Origin: Halogranum amylolyticum
Lineage (GTDB): Archaea > Halobacteriota > Halobacteria > Halobacteriales > Haloferacaceae
NCBI RefSeq assembly: GCF_900110465.1
Contig: NZ_FODV01000001.1
Span: 186,001 to 250,000 of the forward strand
Direction: 5' to 3'
Length of the DNA: 64,000 bases
The notes under the pieces: model-generated
The model's database searches: none
What the model saw: the letters and a program-made list of their open reading frames with translations, nothing else
Told to the model about the DNA's origin: nothing
Shown here: piece after piece, positions 1 through 9,410 of the stretch
How positions within the stretch are numbered: position 1 is the first letter of the stretch
Layout of the letters: each line of letters starts with the position of its first letter
Position numbers and translations under genes: made by a program

Positions 1-413
1 GAGAGATAAACCGGGTCGTCCGTTCGGTCTCGTTCGACGCCGTTCACTCCGTTCAAACCCGTTCACGTCGCGCGATTCACGTCGCTTCGGACCCGCCACG
101 AACGTCGGCTCGCTCCGACAGTCCGCAAGTCGAAACAGTCCGAAACGCAGTGAAACAGTGACCAACGGTGGATCCGCTAGTCCCCGTCTCCGGCGTGCGG
201 GACGACGCCACGCGTTGCACAAGACATTTAACTTCCCCTGACTGTCTGTCTGATACGGAAATCGGACGGCGGACAACAGGTAGCACGGGTAGGGGTACAC
301 GGACTGCCTCGCGTCGGTCGTTCTTTTTGAGTATTTCAGCCGCCGAGCGACGGCGCTCGCCGCCGCTCTCCCGCGGCGGAAACTCTATCCGGTCACCTCG
401 CGACTCTCCGTGT
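1..413. other. left-edge stretch without a supported gene
   Basis: No credible reading frame with haloarchaeal amino-acid and codon character is seen here. The first 110 bases are rich in GTTCG/CGTTC words. Around 220-265 there is a slightly A/T-richer patch. The sequence AAACTCTATCC at about 379-389 lies about 34 bases before the ATG at 414 and is the likely TATA region of the next gene, which would then be leaderless. Confidence 0.5.
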
Positions 414-1598
414 ATGCAGACAGTCGTACTCGCCGCCGGAGAGGGCACTCGGATGCGGCCGCTGACGGCGCGTCGCCCGAAACCGATGCTCCCGGTGGCC
501 GACCGACCGCTGGTCGGCCACACCGTCGCTGCGGCGGTCGAGGCCGGCGCGACCAGCGTCGTCCTCGTCGTCGGATACGGGGCCGACGACGTTCGCACTC
601 ACTTCGGAGACGGCGTCGACGGCGTCGACGTCACCTACGCCGTCCAGTCCGAACAGCGCGGCACGGCCGACGCCGTCCGCACCGCCGCCGCCCACCTCGA
701 AGACGGCCCGTTCGCCGTGCTGAACGGGGACGCCCTGTACGACGTCCACTCGCTCACGGCGCTCTACGACACCGACGCCGCCGTCGGGTCGTACCGCGTC
801 GACGACCCGACGAACTACGGCGTGTTGACGACCGACGGGCAGACCGTCACGGGCGTCGTCGAGAAACCGGCCGACCCGCCCTCCGATCTCGTCAACACGG
901 GCGCGTACGTCTTCCCCACCGAGGCGCAGTCGTGGCTCGACGTCGGCGAGAGCGAACGCGGCGAACTCGAGCTGACCGACGTGCTCGAACACGCCTGCCG
1001 GGAGTACGACGTCCAGTTGGTCCCGTTCGACCGCTGGCTCGACGTCGGCCGGCCGTGGGAGCTGCTGGAGGCCAACGAGTGGAAGCTCGGCGAGTCGGAA
1101 CGCGACGTCCGCGGCGACGTCGCCGAGAGCGCGGTGCTCCGAGGCGACGTCGTCGTCGAGGACGGTGCGACGGTCGAACCCGGTGTCGTCGTCGAGGGAC
1201 CGGCGCTGATCCGTGCGGGCGCGTCGGTCGGCCCGAACGCCTACGTCCGCGGTGCGACGCTCGTCGGCGAAGGGGCCAAAGTCGGTCACGCCGTCGAGGT
1301 GAAAAACAGCGTGCTCATGGAGGGGGCGACGGTCGGTCACCTCTCGTACGTCGGCGACAGCGTCCTCGGCTGCGACGTCAACTTCGGCGCCGGGACGACG
1401 GTCGCGAACCTGAGACACGACGGGGCGGACGTGAGAACGACGGTGAAAGGACAACGCGTCTCGACGGGGCGCCGGAAGTTCGGCGTCGTCGTGGGTGACG
1501 GGACGAAGACCGGTATCAACGCCAGTCTCAACGCCGGCGTCGTCCTCTCGACGGACGCCCGGGTGGCCCCGGGCGAGGTCGTCACCCGCGACCGGTAG
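414..1598 (+). CDS. bifunctional sugar-1-phosphate nucleotidylyltransferase/acetyltransferase, GlmU-like
   Basis: A 394-residue cytoplasmic enzyme that should charge a sugar 1-phosphate (GlcNAc-1-P or Glc-1-P) with a nucleotide. The N-terminus has the nucleotidyltransferase signature GEGTRMRPLT followed by RPKPMLPV (residues 9-29), then LNGDALY as the metal-binding acidic region and VEKPADPPSDLVNTG. From about residue 240 there are hexapeptide repeats (VLRGDVVVEDGATVEPGVVVEG...), the left-handed beta-helix used for acetyl transfer or oligomerisation. The ATG at 414 is chosen because the signature begins eight residues later and a TATA-like box is 34 bases upstream. An upstream in-frame extension is Arg/Ser-rich and unlike protein. 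Archaeal enzymes of this class make UDP-GlcNAc. Exact substrate not provable here. Confidence 0.9.
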   Translation: MQTVVLAAGEGTRMRPLTARRPKPMLPVADRPLVGHTVAAAVEAGATSVVLVVGYGADDVRTHFGDGVDGVDVTYAVQSEQRGTADAVRTAAAHLEDGPFAVLNGDALYDVHSLTALYDTDAAVGSYRVDDPTNYGVLTTDGQTVTGVVEKPADPPSDLVNTGAYVFPTEAQSWLDVGESERGELELTDVLEHACREYDVQLVPFDRWLDVGRPWELLEANEWKLGESERDVRGDVAESAVLRGDVVVEDGATVEPGVVVEGPALIRAGASVGPNAYVRGATLVGEGAKVGHAVEVKNSVLMEGATVGHLSYVGDSVLGCDVNFGAGTTVANLRHDGADVRTTVKGQRVSTGRRKFGVVVGDGTKTGINASLNAGVVLSTDARVAPGEVVTRDR

Positions 1599-1697
1599 CG
1601 CGGGACTGGTGCCGGTGTCGGCCAAACCGCTCTTTGTACGCGAGTGAGGAGAGTGAGACGAACGGTGGCTGTCGACGCCCCGTTCGTCGTGACACAG

Positions 1698-2111
1698 ATG
1701 AACGGACCACTCGTCTTCGCAGTCATCACGATGTTTGCCTGGGCAGGATGGACCATCTTCGCGAACTTCGCGGCGAAATCGATGCGACCGGCGACGGTGG
1801 CGACGGTCTCGTATCTGGTTGCCCTCCCCGTCGTCGTCGGCTACATGCACGTGTCCGGAGAGCAGATCTCGATGACGACGCGGGGGGTCTGGTTCGGCAC
1901 CCTGGCGGGCGTCTGCTCGGCGGTAGGGACCGTCTCGCTCTACATCGGTCTCCAGCGAGGGCGCCCGTCGGTGGTCACGACGGTCAGCGCGCTCTACTTC
2001 GTCGTCGCGGCGGTGGTGGGGATGCTCGTCCTCGGCGAGTCGGTCACCACGACGAAACTGCTCGGCCTCCTCTTCGCCGTCGCCGCCATCGCGCTGCTCG
2101 CCATCTCGTGA
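1698..2111 (+). CDS. EamA/DMT-family small membrane transporter (half-size)
   Basis: A 137-residue, almost wholly hydrophobic protein with about five membrane segments. It begins MNGPLVFAVITMFAWAGWTIFANFAAKSM and has the EamA-like pattern of Gly/Ala-rich helices, including LGESVTTTKLLGLLFAVAAIALL at the C-terminus. That is one EamA repeat, half the size of classical ten-helix drug/metabolite transporters, so it would have to dimerise. The substrate cannot be inferred. An in-frame GTG at 1665 lies 32 bases after CTTTGTAC and is an alternative leaderless start adding 11 residues; ATG 1698 gives the usual family length. Confidence 0.75.
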   Translation: MNGPLVFAVITMFAWAGWTIFANFAAKSMRPATVATVSYLVALPVVVGYMHVSGEQISMTTRGVWFGTLAGVCSAVGTVSLYIGLQRGRPSVVTTVSALYFVVAAVVGMLVLGESVTTTKLLGLLFAVAAIALLAIS

Positions 2112-2182
2112 TCGCGGACACCGGAAGTGGTGTCACGTTCGTCACCTCCCACTTTTGTCACCTCGGTACGTAGGCCCGAGAG

Positions 2183-2401
2183 ATGCTCCGTACACTAGCC
2201 GCTCTCCTCGGCCTCGTCGAGCTGCTCTTCCCGAAACAGGTCGTCGACGTCGTGACCCGACTCGCCTACGAGACGCCCGACGAGTTCGAGGTCAAACCGT
2301 GGGTCTACACGGCCGCTCGCGTCGAGGGACTCGTCTTCCTGCTGTTGGCGACGGGAAAACTGGGTAGCTGCGCCGACACCGACGGCGACGACGTCAGCTG
2401 A
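2183..2401 (+). CDS. small two-helix membrane protein, unknown function
   Basis: A 72-residue protein with a hydrophobic N-terminal helix (MLRTLAALLGLVELLF) and a second hydrophobic helix (ARVEGLVFLLLATGKLG), separated by an acidic linker and followed by a short acidic tail. I do not recognise a named family. ACTTTTGT lies about 30 bases upstream, which fits a leaderless start at 2183. Its stop overlaps the next start (ATGA at 2401), so it is probably translated together with the HTH regulator downstream. Confidence 0.7.
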   Translation: MLRTLAALLGLVELLFPKQVVDVVTRLAYETPDEFEVKPWVYTAARVEGLVFLLLATGKLGSCADTDGDDVS

Positions 2402-3084
2402 TGAGCCTCATCGCAGAGTATCGACTGTCGAGCCCGAGACTCCCCCTGATGGAGTCGCTCGCGACGGTTCCGGAACTGACGCTCCACGTCGAACACGAAC
2501 ACGCCGAGAACCCTCGCGAACCGACGCTGTTCGTGTGGGCCGAGGGCGACGACTTCGAGACGTTCGAGGCCGCAGTCGACGACGACCGGTCGGTCGCCTC
2601 CCTCAGCGTGCTCGAACGCCTGGACGACCGACGGCTCTACCGGATCCAGATCTCCGCGCGGGCCGAGGTCGTGCTGTATCCCACCGGGATCGAGGTGGGT
2701 GCGTCCCAGCTGTCCGTCTCCGCCACACACGAGGGGCTCGACGTCCGACAGCGGTTCCCCGACCACGACGCGCTCCGCCGGTACAGCGAACAATGTCGGA
2801 AGCGGGAAGTGTCGTTCACGCTCCGACGCGTCTACGGCCTCGACCCAGACGCTCCGGTGTCAGACAGGACGTACGGACTCTCGCAGAAACAGTGCGAGGC
2901 GCTCCGATTGGCCGTCGCGACCGGCTACTTCGACGTCCCTCGCGACGTCGACCTCGGCGATCTCGCCGCCGAGTTGGGCGTCTCCTCGCAGTCCGTCTCC
3001 GAACGACTCAGACGGGGGACGGCCACGCTGGTCCGGCGAACGCTCCCGGCAGACGGCGAGGAGTACTCGCTCGACGAGTGGTAG
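2401..3084 (+). CDS. Bat-type helix-turn-helix transcriptional regulator
   Basis: A 227-residue protein with the architecture of haloarchaeal bacterioopsin-activator-like regulators. An N-terminal ligand/sensor-like domain (MSLIAEYRLSSPRLPLMESLATVPELTLHVEHEH...) is followed by a C-terminal HTH_10 domain: LSQKQCEALRLAVATGYFDVPRDVDLGDLAAELGVSSQSVSERLRRGTATLVRRTL. The pattern of LT/SxxQ..AL..A...GYFxxPR is diagnostic of the family. It has no PAS or GAF domain, so it is one of the short forms. It overlaps the upstream small membrane protein by one base and is likely co-transcribed. Target genes unknown. Confidence 0.9.
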   Translation: MSLIAEYRLSSPRLPLMESLATVPELTLHVEHEHAENPREPTLFVWAEGDDFETFEAAVDDDRSVASLSVLERLDDRRLYRIQISARAEVVLYPTGIEVGASQLSVSATHEGLDVRQRFPDHDALRRYSEQCRKREVSFTLRRVYGLDPDAPVSDRTYGLSQKQCEALRLAVATGYFDVPRDVDLGDLAAELGVSSQSVSERLRRGTATLVRRTLPADGEEYSLDEW

Positions 3085-3152
3085 GGAACGCCTACCGTCA
3101 CGCAATCCGTCGAAATCGGCCGTACTAAGTGCCGAGCCTCCAAGGAGCCGCT

Positions 3153-3611
3153 ATGGCAGTGATCGACGCCGCGATGGCCAGTGCCCATCTCCTCTTCGCC
3201 GGACTGTGGACCGGGAGTGTGCTGTTCACCAGCTACGCCGTCCTCCCGACGGCCGCGAGCGGCGACATCGACGTCGCACCGCTCGAGACCATCGTCGGCA
3301 AACTGACGACCGTCTCGCGGGCGAGTGCGCTCTTCTTGCTCCTCTCGGGCGGCCATCTCGCCGGGACGCGCTACACGGCCGAGTCGCTGTTCGGGAGTCC
3401 GCGAGGCCACCTCGTGCTCGCGATGGTCGTGCTGTGGTTCGTCCTCGCGGCGCTCGTCGAGATCGGTGCGAGCAAACTGCGTGACGGTCTCGACGAGCGG
3501 AAGGTTCGGACGCCCGCCCGCGACGCCCGCCGCCTGTTCACCGCCGCCGCAGTGGTCGCGCTCCTCCTCCTCGTCGACGCCGGCCTCCTGCTCGGCGGCG
3601 TCCCGCTCTGA
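3153..3611 (+). CDS. CopD-like four-helix membrane protein
   Basis: A 152-residue membrane protein with about four helices: MAVIDAAMASAHLLFAGLWTGSVLFTSYAVLP, SRASALFLLLSGGHLAG, RGHLVLAMVVLWFVLAALVEIGA, and a C-terminal helix LFTAAAVVALLLLVDAGLLLGG. The early GLWTG and the His-containing helices resemble CopD-type or DUF2269-type proteins. Function in the cell is uncertain. The ATG at 3153 is chosen over a GTG at 3129 because an AGGAG element lies eight bases upstream and hydrophobic protein begins there. It ends three bases before the convergent exchanger gene. Confidence 0.7.
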   Translation: MAVIDAAMASAHLLFAGLWTGSVLFTSYAVLPTAASGDIDVAPLETIVGKLTTVSRASALFLLLSGGHLAGTRYTAESLFGSPRGHLVLAMVVLWFVLAALVEIGASKLRDGLDERKVRTPARDARRLFTAAAVVALLLLVDAGLLLGGVPL

Positions 3612-3614
3612 GGC

Positions 3615-4544
3615 TCACCCGAAGCCGAGCAGCCAGCGGACGACCTCCGACCCCAACAGCGCGCCGCCTTCGACCCGCGAGAGCCGACGGCCCGTCCACA
3701 GCGTCACGAGGAAGACGGCGACGAGTGCGAGCAGCCACAGCATCCCGCCGAAGGCGGCGGCCGTCACCGAGAGCGGTTCGACGAGCGCCGCGAGGCCAAG
3801 CACGCCGAACAGGTTGACGACGTTGCTCCCGATGACGTTGCCGAGCGAGAGCCCCGACCGTCCGCGGAGGGCGGCGAGGAGCGAGACGACCAGCTCGGGG
3901 GTCGACGTGCCGACGGCGACGATCGTCGCGCCGATCGTCCACTCGGAGATGCCGAACGAGCGCGCGATCGTCGTGGCAGCGTCGACGAGCAGCGCGCCGC
4001 TGCCGATGACGACGACGAGGCCGACGACGAGTTTGCCGGCCGTGCGGGCGAGTTGCCCCTCGGTCGTCGCCTCGGGGCCGCCGCGCGGACTCTCGCCGTG
4101 GTTCCGGAACAGTGACCAGAGATACAGGAGCCAGAGAGCGAGGAGCAGTCCGCCCTCCAGTCGTGACACGCGTCCGTCGACGGCGGCGACCGTCGCGATC
4201 ACCGTCGTCCCGACGAGGACGACCCCGTCGCGTCTGACGAGCGACCGCGAGACGGGGAACGCGCGGACGAGCGCAACGACGCCGAGGACGACGGCGATGT
4301 TGACGATGTTCGACCCGACGACGTTGCCGACGGCGAGATCCGTGTGACCGGTGGCGACGGCGTCGAGCGTCACGACGACTTCGGGGAGCCCCGTCCCGAA
4401 CGCGACGATCGTGAGGCCGACGACGAGTTCGGAGATGCCGAAACGACGCGCCAGCGCGGAGGCACCGGTGACGAGCCACTCGGCACCGAGCCAGAGCCCG
4501 AGGATACTCCCGGCCAGCGACGCGACAGCCCACAGGAGCTCCAT
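3615..4544 (-). CDS. Na+/Ca2+ exchanger family antiporter (YrbG-like)
   Basis: A 309-residue inner-membrane protein with two inverted repeats of about five helices, typical of the CaCA superfamily. The alpha-repeat motifs are VGLTIVAFGTGLPEVVVTLDAVATG...LAVGNVVGSNIVNI in the first half and IGATIVAVGTSTPELVVSLLAALRG...LSLGNVIGSNVVNL in the second. The ion-binding glutamates of both repeats (PEV, PEL) are present. The first motif reads GTGLPE where GTSxPE is usual, a modest deviation. It would exchange Ca2+ or another cation for Na+ in a high-salt cell. It is convergent with the CopD-like gene. Confidence 0.9.
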   Translation of the reverse strand: MELLWAVASLAGSILGLWLGAEWLVTGASALARRFGISELVVGLTIVAFGTGLPEVVVTLDAVATGHTDLAVGNVVGSNIVNIAVVLGVVALVRAFPVSRSLVRRDGVVLVGTTVIATVAAVDGRVSRLEGGLLLALWLLYLWSLFRNHGESPRGGPEATTEGQLARTAGKLVVGLVVVIGSGALLVDAATTIARSFGISEWTIGATIVAVGTSTPELVVSLLAALRGRSGLSLGNVIGSNVVNLFGVLGLAALVEPLSVTAAAFGGMLWLLALVAVFLVTLWTGRRLSRVEGGALLGSEVVRWLLGFG

Positions 4545-4676
4545 CAGTCGTACCGTGACAGCGCGCTACCTTCGAAGGTGTACCTACGCATAACTGTGCA
4601 GAAGGAGGTTCTCCCGGTGTATCATCTTTTCTGTATGGCGATTCAGGTCGCTTCGTCTCCGCTCTCGGCGAACCGA

Positions 4677-4919
4677 TCAGATGTCGAGGTCGCGGAACGC
4701 CTCGATATCGGGAAGTTCCTTCACCCCCTGGTTGACGCCGGCGTACTCGCCGGTCTCGGCCGCTCTCTCGAACGCCTCGACGTTCGGATACTCACGGAAG
4801 GTGAGCACCTTGCCGTCTTCGACCATGAACACGACCTCCGTCGTGCTGTCGAGGTACTCGTACTGATCTGCCTTCTTCGGCGGTTTGATCTCGTCGTCTT
4901 TCACGGTATATGTTGCCAC
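4677..4919 (-). CDS. small acidic conserved protein, unknown function
   Basis: An 80-residue soluble protein starting at GTG: MATYTVKDDEIKPPKKADQYEYLDSTTEVVFMVEDGKVLTFREYP, ending ELPDIEAFRDLDI. It looks like a compact alpha/beta fold with no catalytic motif I recognise. It lies 35 bases downstream of the winged-HTH gene on the same strand and is probably in the same transcript. The GTG is accepted because the second residue onward is well-formed protein and there is no ATG nearby in frame. Confidence 0.65.
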   Translation of the reverse strand: MATYTVKDDEIKPPKKADQYEYLDSTTEVVFMVEDGKVLTFREYPNVEAFERAAETGEYAGVNQGVKELPDIEAFRDLDI

Positions 4920-4954
4920 TGATCACACATGAACGTGTGCTTCGTTCGTCTCGC

Positions 4955-5425
4955 TTACAGGTACTGGTCGAGGAACGTCCGGAACGTGTCGTCGTCAAGC
5001 GTGAACGAGACCTGGACGCTGTTCTCCTTCGGGTCGTACTGGACTCCGTCGAGATCGATCGTCTGCCTGACCGTCCGGATCGCGTCGGCGAACTCGTCGT
5101 CCGACCCCGACTCCGTCGCGATGCCGTCTTCGCTCACGCGAACGGTGACGCTGTCCATCGTCGTCCGGTAGGCTCCCTTGGTCACGATGCCCGCCTCGAA
5201 CTGGGTACACTTCTCGACGAGTCCGAGATCGTGGAGCTGGCGGAGTCGACGGTAGACGGTCGCCTCGGAGACGTCGCACTGTGCGGCGAACTCTTCGACG
5301 GTGACGACCCGTTGCTTGCCGAGACGGAGTATCTCGCGGGCGACGGCGTCGCCGAGGATGTCGAGAACGGCGGTCGAATCGACACCGTTCGATCCGTCGG
5401 CGCTGTCGGCCTGGTCGTCAGTCAT
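4955..5425 (-). CDS. winged helix-turn-helix (ArsR-like) regulator
   Basis: A 156-residue DNA-binding protein. Residues about 12-85 form a winged HTH: AVLDILGDAVAREILRLGKQRVVTVEEFAAQCDVSEATVYRRLRQLHDLGLVEKCTQ. The C-terminal half (VTVRVSEDGIATESGSDDEFADAIRTVRQTIDLDGVQYDPKENSVQVSFTLDDDTFRTFLDQYL) is typical of haloarchaeal homologues. The start MTDDQADSADG at 5425 is preferred because the 15 residues before it are not acidic. It heads a likely two-gene unit with the 80-residue protein. Confidence 0.85.
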   Translation of the reverse strand: MTDDQADSADGSNGVDSTAVLDILGDAVAREILRLGKQRVVTVEEFAAQCDVSEATVYRRLRQLHDLGLVEKCTQFEAGIVTKGAYRTTMDSVTVRVSEDGIATESGSDDEFADAIRTVRQTIDLDGVQYDPKENSVQVSFTLDDDTFRTFLDQYL

Positions 5426-5616
5426 TGACACACGAGGTAATAGTCCGCATAACGGCTTAATCAATCGCATCCTTCCGTCCGTTCAACGGGTGGTTTAGTC
5501 AGGTGACGCCGTCGACTGTCTCGAGCGCCGGAGACGGTCGTCGACGGGGGACCGCGGGCGGTCGGCCGGGGAGCGTACCGGACGGGTTGGACTCCTTACC
5601 ACCGTCCGGACGGGTC

Positions 5617-7434
5617 TCACTCGACGGTGACGCACTTCGCGAGGTTCCGCGGCTTGTCGATGGGACGGCCGAGTCGGTTCGCCGCGTGGTAGGCGACCAG
5701 TTGGAGTTGGACGTTGGCCGGGACGCCCGCGAGGTCGGGGTGAGTGGGCGGTATCGCCAGCACCGCGTCGGCGACGTCGACGACGTCGCCGTCGGTGTGG
5801 CTGGTGACGGCGACGACCGGTGCGCCGCGAGCCTGCACCTCTTTGACGTTGTTGAGCGTCATCTCGTCGTCGCGACCCGTGAAGACGGCGAACACCGGCG
5901 TTCGCTCGGTGACCAGCGCGAGCGGGCCGTGTTTCAGTTCGGAGGCGGCGAACCCCTCGGCGTGCTCGTAGGAGATCTCCTTGAACTTTAGCGCCCCCTC
6001 CAGTGCGACCGGATGCGCCACCCCGCGGCCGATGAAGAAGTACGCCTCGCTGCCGGCGTACGCCTCCGCGACGTCGGCCGCCGTCGACGTGTCGAGGACG
6101 GCCTGGACGTCGCCGGGCAGTCGTGCGACCGACTCGAGGAGCTCGCGGCTCTCGGCGCTGGCCGTCCCCGTGATATCCGCCGTGATCCGTTCGCAGAGCA
6201 ACAGCAGCGCGGTCACCTGCGAGGAGAACGTCTTGGTGGCGGCGACGCCGATCTCGGGACCGGCCCGGATGAGCAGGCTGTCGTCGCACTCGCGAGTGAT
6301 CGACGAGGCGACGACGTTCGTCACCGCCAGCGTCCGTGCACCGGCGCTGCGCGCCCGCCGGACGGCGTCTAGCGTGTCGGCGGTCTCACCGCTCTGTGAG
6401 ACGGCGACGACGAGCGTCGACTCCGTCACCGGCGGTTGCGAGAGACTGTACTCGCCGGCCATGAACGCGTAGGCCGGCACGCCCCGCGTGGCGAACAGTG
6501 AGGCCGCGTACATCGCGGCGTGGTAGGAGGTGCCCATCCCGACCAGATGGAGCTGGGTGACGTCGGCGAATCGACCCGGTTCGAACTCCTCGAAATCGAC
6601 GCTCCCGGCGAGCGCGTTCACCCGTCCCTGTGTGGTCCGCCGCAGCGCCTCGGGCTGCTCGTGAATCTCTTTGTGCATGTAGTGGTCGTAGCCGGACTTT
6701 CCGGCCGTCTCCGGGTCCCAGTCGACCGTCTCCAGCGGGCGTTCGACGGCGTAGCCGTCGGCGTCCGTGAGTTCGACGCCGCCGGCCGTGATTCGCACGA
6801 AGTCGCCGTCGTGGAGGTAGCGAACGCGGTCGGTGTACTCGACGAACGCCGGGACGTCGCTCGCGAGGAACCACTCGTCGTCGCCCTCCCCCAAGACGAG
6901 CGGCGATCCCATCCGGGTGGCGTAGATCGCCTGCTCCTCGTCGAAGATGGCCGCGATGGCGTAGGTGCCGTCGAGTGTCGCGATCGCCGCCCGGAACGCC
7001 TCCACATTGGACGCGCCGCCGTCAAGTTCCTCCTCGATGAGGTGGGGGACGACCTCCGTGTCGGTGTCGCTGGCGAAGTGGTGTCCCCGGCGCTGGAGCC
7101 CGTCTTTCAGAGCGGCGTAGTTGTCGATGATACCGTTGTGGACGACAGCGACGGTGCCGCGCTCGTCGGTGTGTGGGTGGGCGTTGCAGTCGGTCGGCGG
7201 TCCGTGAGTGCTCCAGCGGGTGTGACCGATACCGACGGTCCCCCGCAGACGCTTCTCGTCGACCTGCTCGCAGAGCAGTTCTACCTCGCCGGCACATTTG
7301 ACGAGCCCGATACCGTGGCCGTTCTGGAGCGCGATGCCGGCCGAGTCGTAGCCGCGGTACTCCAGTCGCTTCAGCCCGGTGAGGAGCGGGTCGAGGCTGC
7401 CGTCGGCGCGGAGACAGGCGGTGATGCCACACAT
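5617..7434 (-). CDS. glmS: glutamine-fructose-6-phosphate aminotransferase (isomerizing)
   Basis: A 605-residue enzyme making glucosamine 6-phosphate from fructose 6-phosphate and glutamine, the entry to UDP-GlcNAc and derived amino sugars. The N-terminal glutaminase begins MCGITAC with the catalytic Cys2, followed by KRLEYRGYDSAGIAL and GHTRWSTHG. Two SIS domains follow, with GTSYHAA and SQSGETADT in the first and a second SIS before the C-terminal KPRNLAKCVTVE. Length is standard. The ATG shares its A with the stop of a 31-codon ORF (TGATG), which itself overlaps a 15-codon ORF. The unit has a TATAACAAAG element upstream. It feeds the UDP-GlcNAc epimerase/dehydrogenase pair at 44.7-47.2 kb. 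Confidence 0.97.
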   Translation of the reverse strand: MCGITACLRADGSLDPLLTGLKRLEYRGYDSAGIALQNGHGIGLVKCAGEVELLCEQVDEKRLRGTVGIGHTRWSTHGPPTDCNAHPHTDERGTVAVVHNGIIDNYAALKDGLQRRGHHFASDTDTEVVPHLIEEELDGGASNVEAFRAAIATLDGTYAIAAIFDEEQAIYATRMGSPLVLGEGDDEWFLASDVPAFVEYTDRVRYLHDGDFVRITAGGVELTDADGYAVERPLETVDWDPETAGKSGYDHYMHKEIHEQPEALRRTTQGRVNALAGSVDFEEFEPGRFADVTQLHLVGMGTSYHAAMYAASLFATRGVPAYAFMAGEYSLSQPPVTESTLVVAVSQSGETADTLDAVRRARSAGARTLAVTNVVASSITRECDDSLLIRAGPEIGVAATKTFSSQVTALLLLCERITADITGTASAESRELLESVARLPGDVQAVLDTSTAADVAEAYAGSEAYFFIGRGVAHPVALEGALKFKEISYEHAEGFAASELKHGPLALVTERTPVFAVFTGRDDEMTLNNVKEVQARGAPVVAVTSHTDGDVVDVADAVLAIPPTHPDLAGVPANVQLQLVAYHAANRLGRPIDKPRNLAKCVTVE

Positions 7435-7529
7435 CAGTACACCACCTCCGATCCGTCGGTGACGACGACACCGTCGCCGACGCGGACCCCCTCGTCCCCG
7501 AGCACGATCGTCTCCGCGGTCACGGTCAT
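7434..7529 (-). CDS. 31-residue ORF overlapping glmS start
   Basis: ATG at 7529, TGA sharing one base with the glmS ATG at 7434. The peptide begins MTVTAETIVLGDEGVRVGDG and ends GSEVVY. Nearly every third codon position is G or C, as in real genes of this genome, unlike the 15-codon ORF before it. The VxVGDGVVV-type pattern resembles a hexapeptide-repeat turn, so it may be a relic of a GlmU-type C-terminus or a true small protein. Its start overlaps the stop of the preceding micro-ORF (ATGA). Translation is inferred, not shown. Confidence 0.5.
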   Translation of the reverse strand: MTVTAETIVLGDEGVRVGDGVVVTDGSEVVY

Positions 7530-7573
7530 TGTCGCCCTCCCACAGCGGACGACGGACGGATTGCTACGGTCAT
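7526..7573 (-). CDS. 15-residue leaderless micro-ORF upstream of glmS
   Basis: ATG at 7573 lies exactly 34 bases after the first T of TATAACAAAG (7607 to 7598 on this strand), the spacing seen at other leaderless starts here. The peptide would be MTVAIRPSSAVGGRQ. Its TGA overlaps the ATG of the 31-residue ORF in an ATGA. Codon use is mixed, so the act of translation may matter more than the peptide. Confidence 0.45.
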   Translation of the reverse strand: MTVAIRPSSAVGGRQ

Positions 7574-7597
7574 ACTGTGGAGAGGGTGAGCGAGTCG

Positions 7598-7607
7598 CTT
7601 TGTTATA
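7598..7607 (-). promoter_or_regulatory. TATAACAAAG promoter element of the glmS unit
   Basis: Exact TATAACAAAG on the minus strand, in GC-rich surroundings, 34 bases before the ATG at 7573. This is one of five exact copies in the window, all before carbohydrate-related genes. Confidence 0.65.
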
Positions 7608-7832
7608 AGGTGGCTGAACACTCCCGGTTTGGGGTTAGTCACTCGCTCACTCACGACACACGAGGGCGGACTCGACCGGTGTCGTCGTGGACGCCGTCCG
7701 TCGGTTCGACCGGACGAACAACGGTCACTTACCGGCGGTCGTCGCCGACTACCGCTCGATCGGACACTGCTCGCTGTCGACGAGTCGCCGACGGTCGCGG
7801 GCGAGGCGAGAACGTGCGGGACATGACATCCT

Positions 7833-7852
7833 CCTCGCCGTCAACGGCGAGG
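7833..7852 (-). repeat. IS right-end hairpin
   Basis: Perfect 8-base-pair stem CCTCGCCG/CGGCGAGG with loop TCAA, 24 bases beyond the tnpB stop. It lies where TnpB elements carry the right end and where the tnpB-overlapping guide (omega/sot) RNA would finish. Confidence 0.7.
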
Positions 7853-7875
7853 TTTCCTCACGCTGGGGGTATCGC

Positions 7876-9199
<1,324 letters not shown>

Positions 9200-9297
9200 C
9201 TACTGGTTGTAATTAAAATGACAAGAAAGTTTGGGGGGAGAGGATACCCCAGAGTAAGTGTCGAGCGTAGTTTGTGTTGTAGAGTGTCGGATTCATG

Positions 9298-9315
9298 CCC
9301 GCCCTAAAGGGCGGG
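9298..9315 (-). repeat. IS left-end hairpin
   Basis: Perfect 8-base-pair stem CCCGCCCT/AGGGCGGG with AA loop, about 100 bases upstream of the tnpB start. CATGCCCGCCCTAAAGGGCGGGAC is followed by TCTCTCCTTGAG, the kind of imperfectly palindromic left end found in haloarchaeal IS1341-type elements. Confidence 0.65.
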
Positions 9316-9410
9316 ACTCTCTCCTTGAGTCAGGTAGCCGATACGACGTCGTGAGCGACGCTCCGTGCGTGAGATCGACAAAAGCGTGTCGCCCGGTCGT
9401 CTGTGGCCGG

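Noticed and set aside
393-1850. Long minus-strand open frame opposite the GlmU-like gene
   Set aside because: Its product is Arg/Asp/His-rich without hydrophobic core, as expected of an antisense shadow in GC-rich DNA; the plus-strand frame has complete enzyme motifs.
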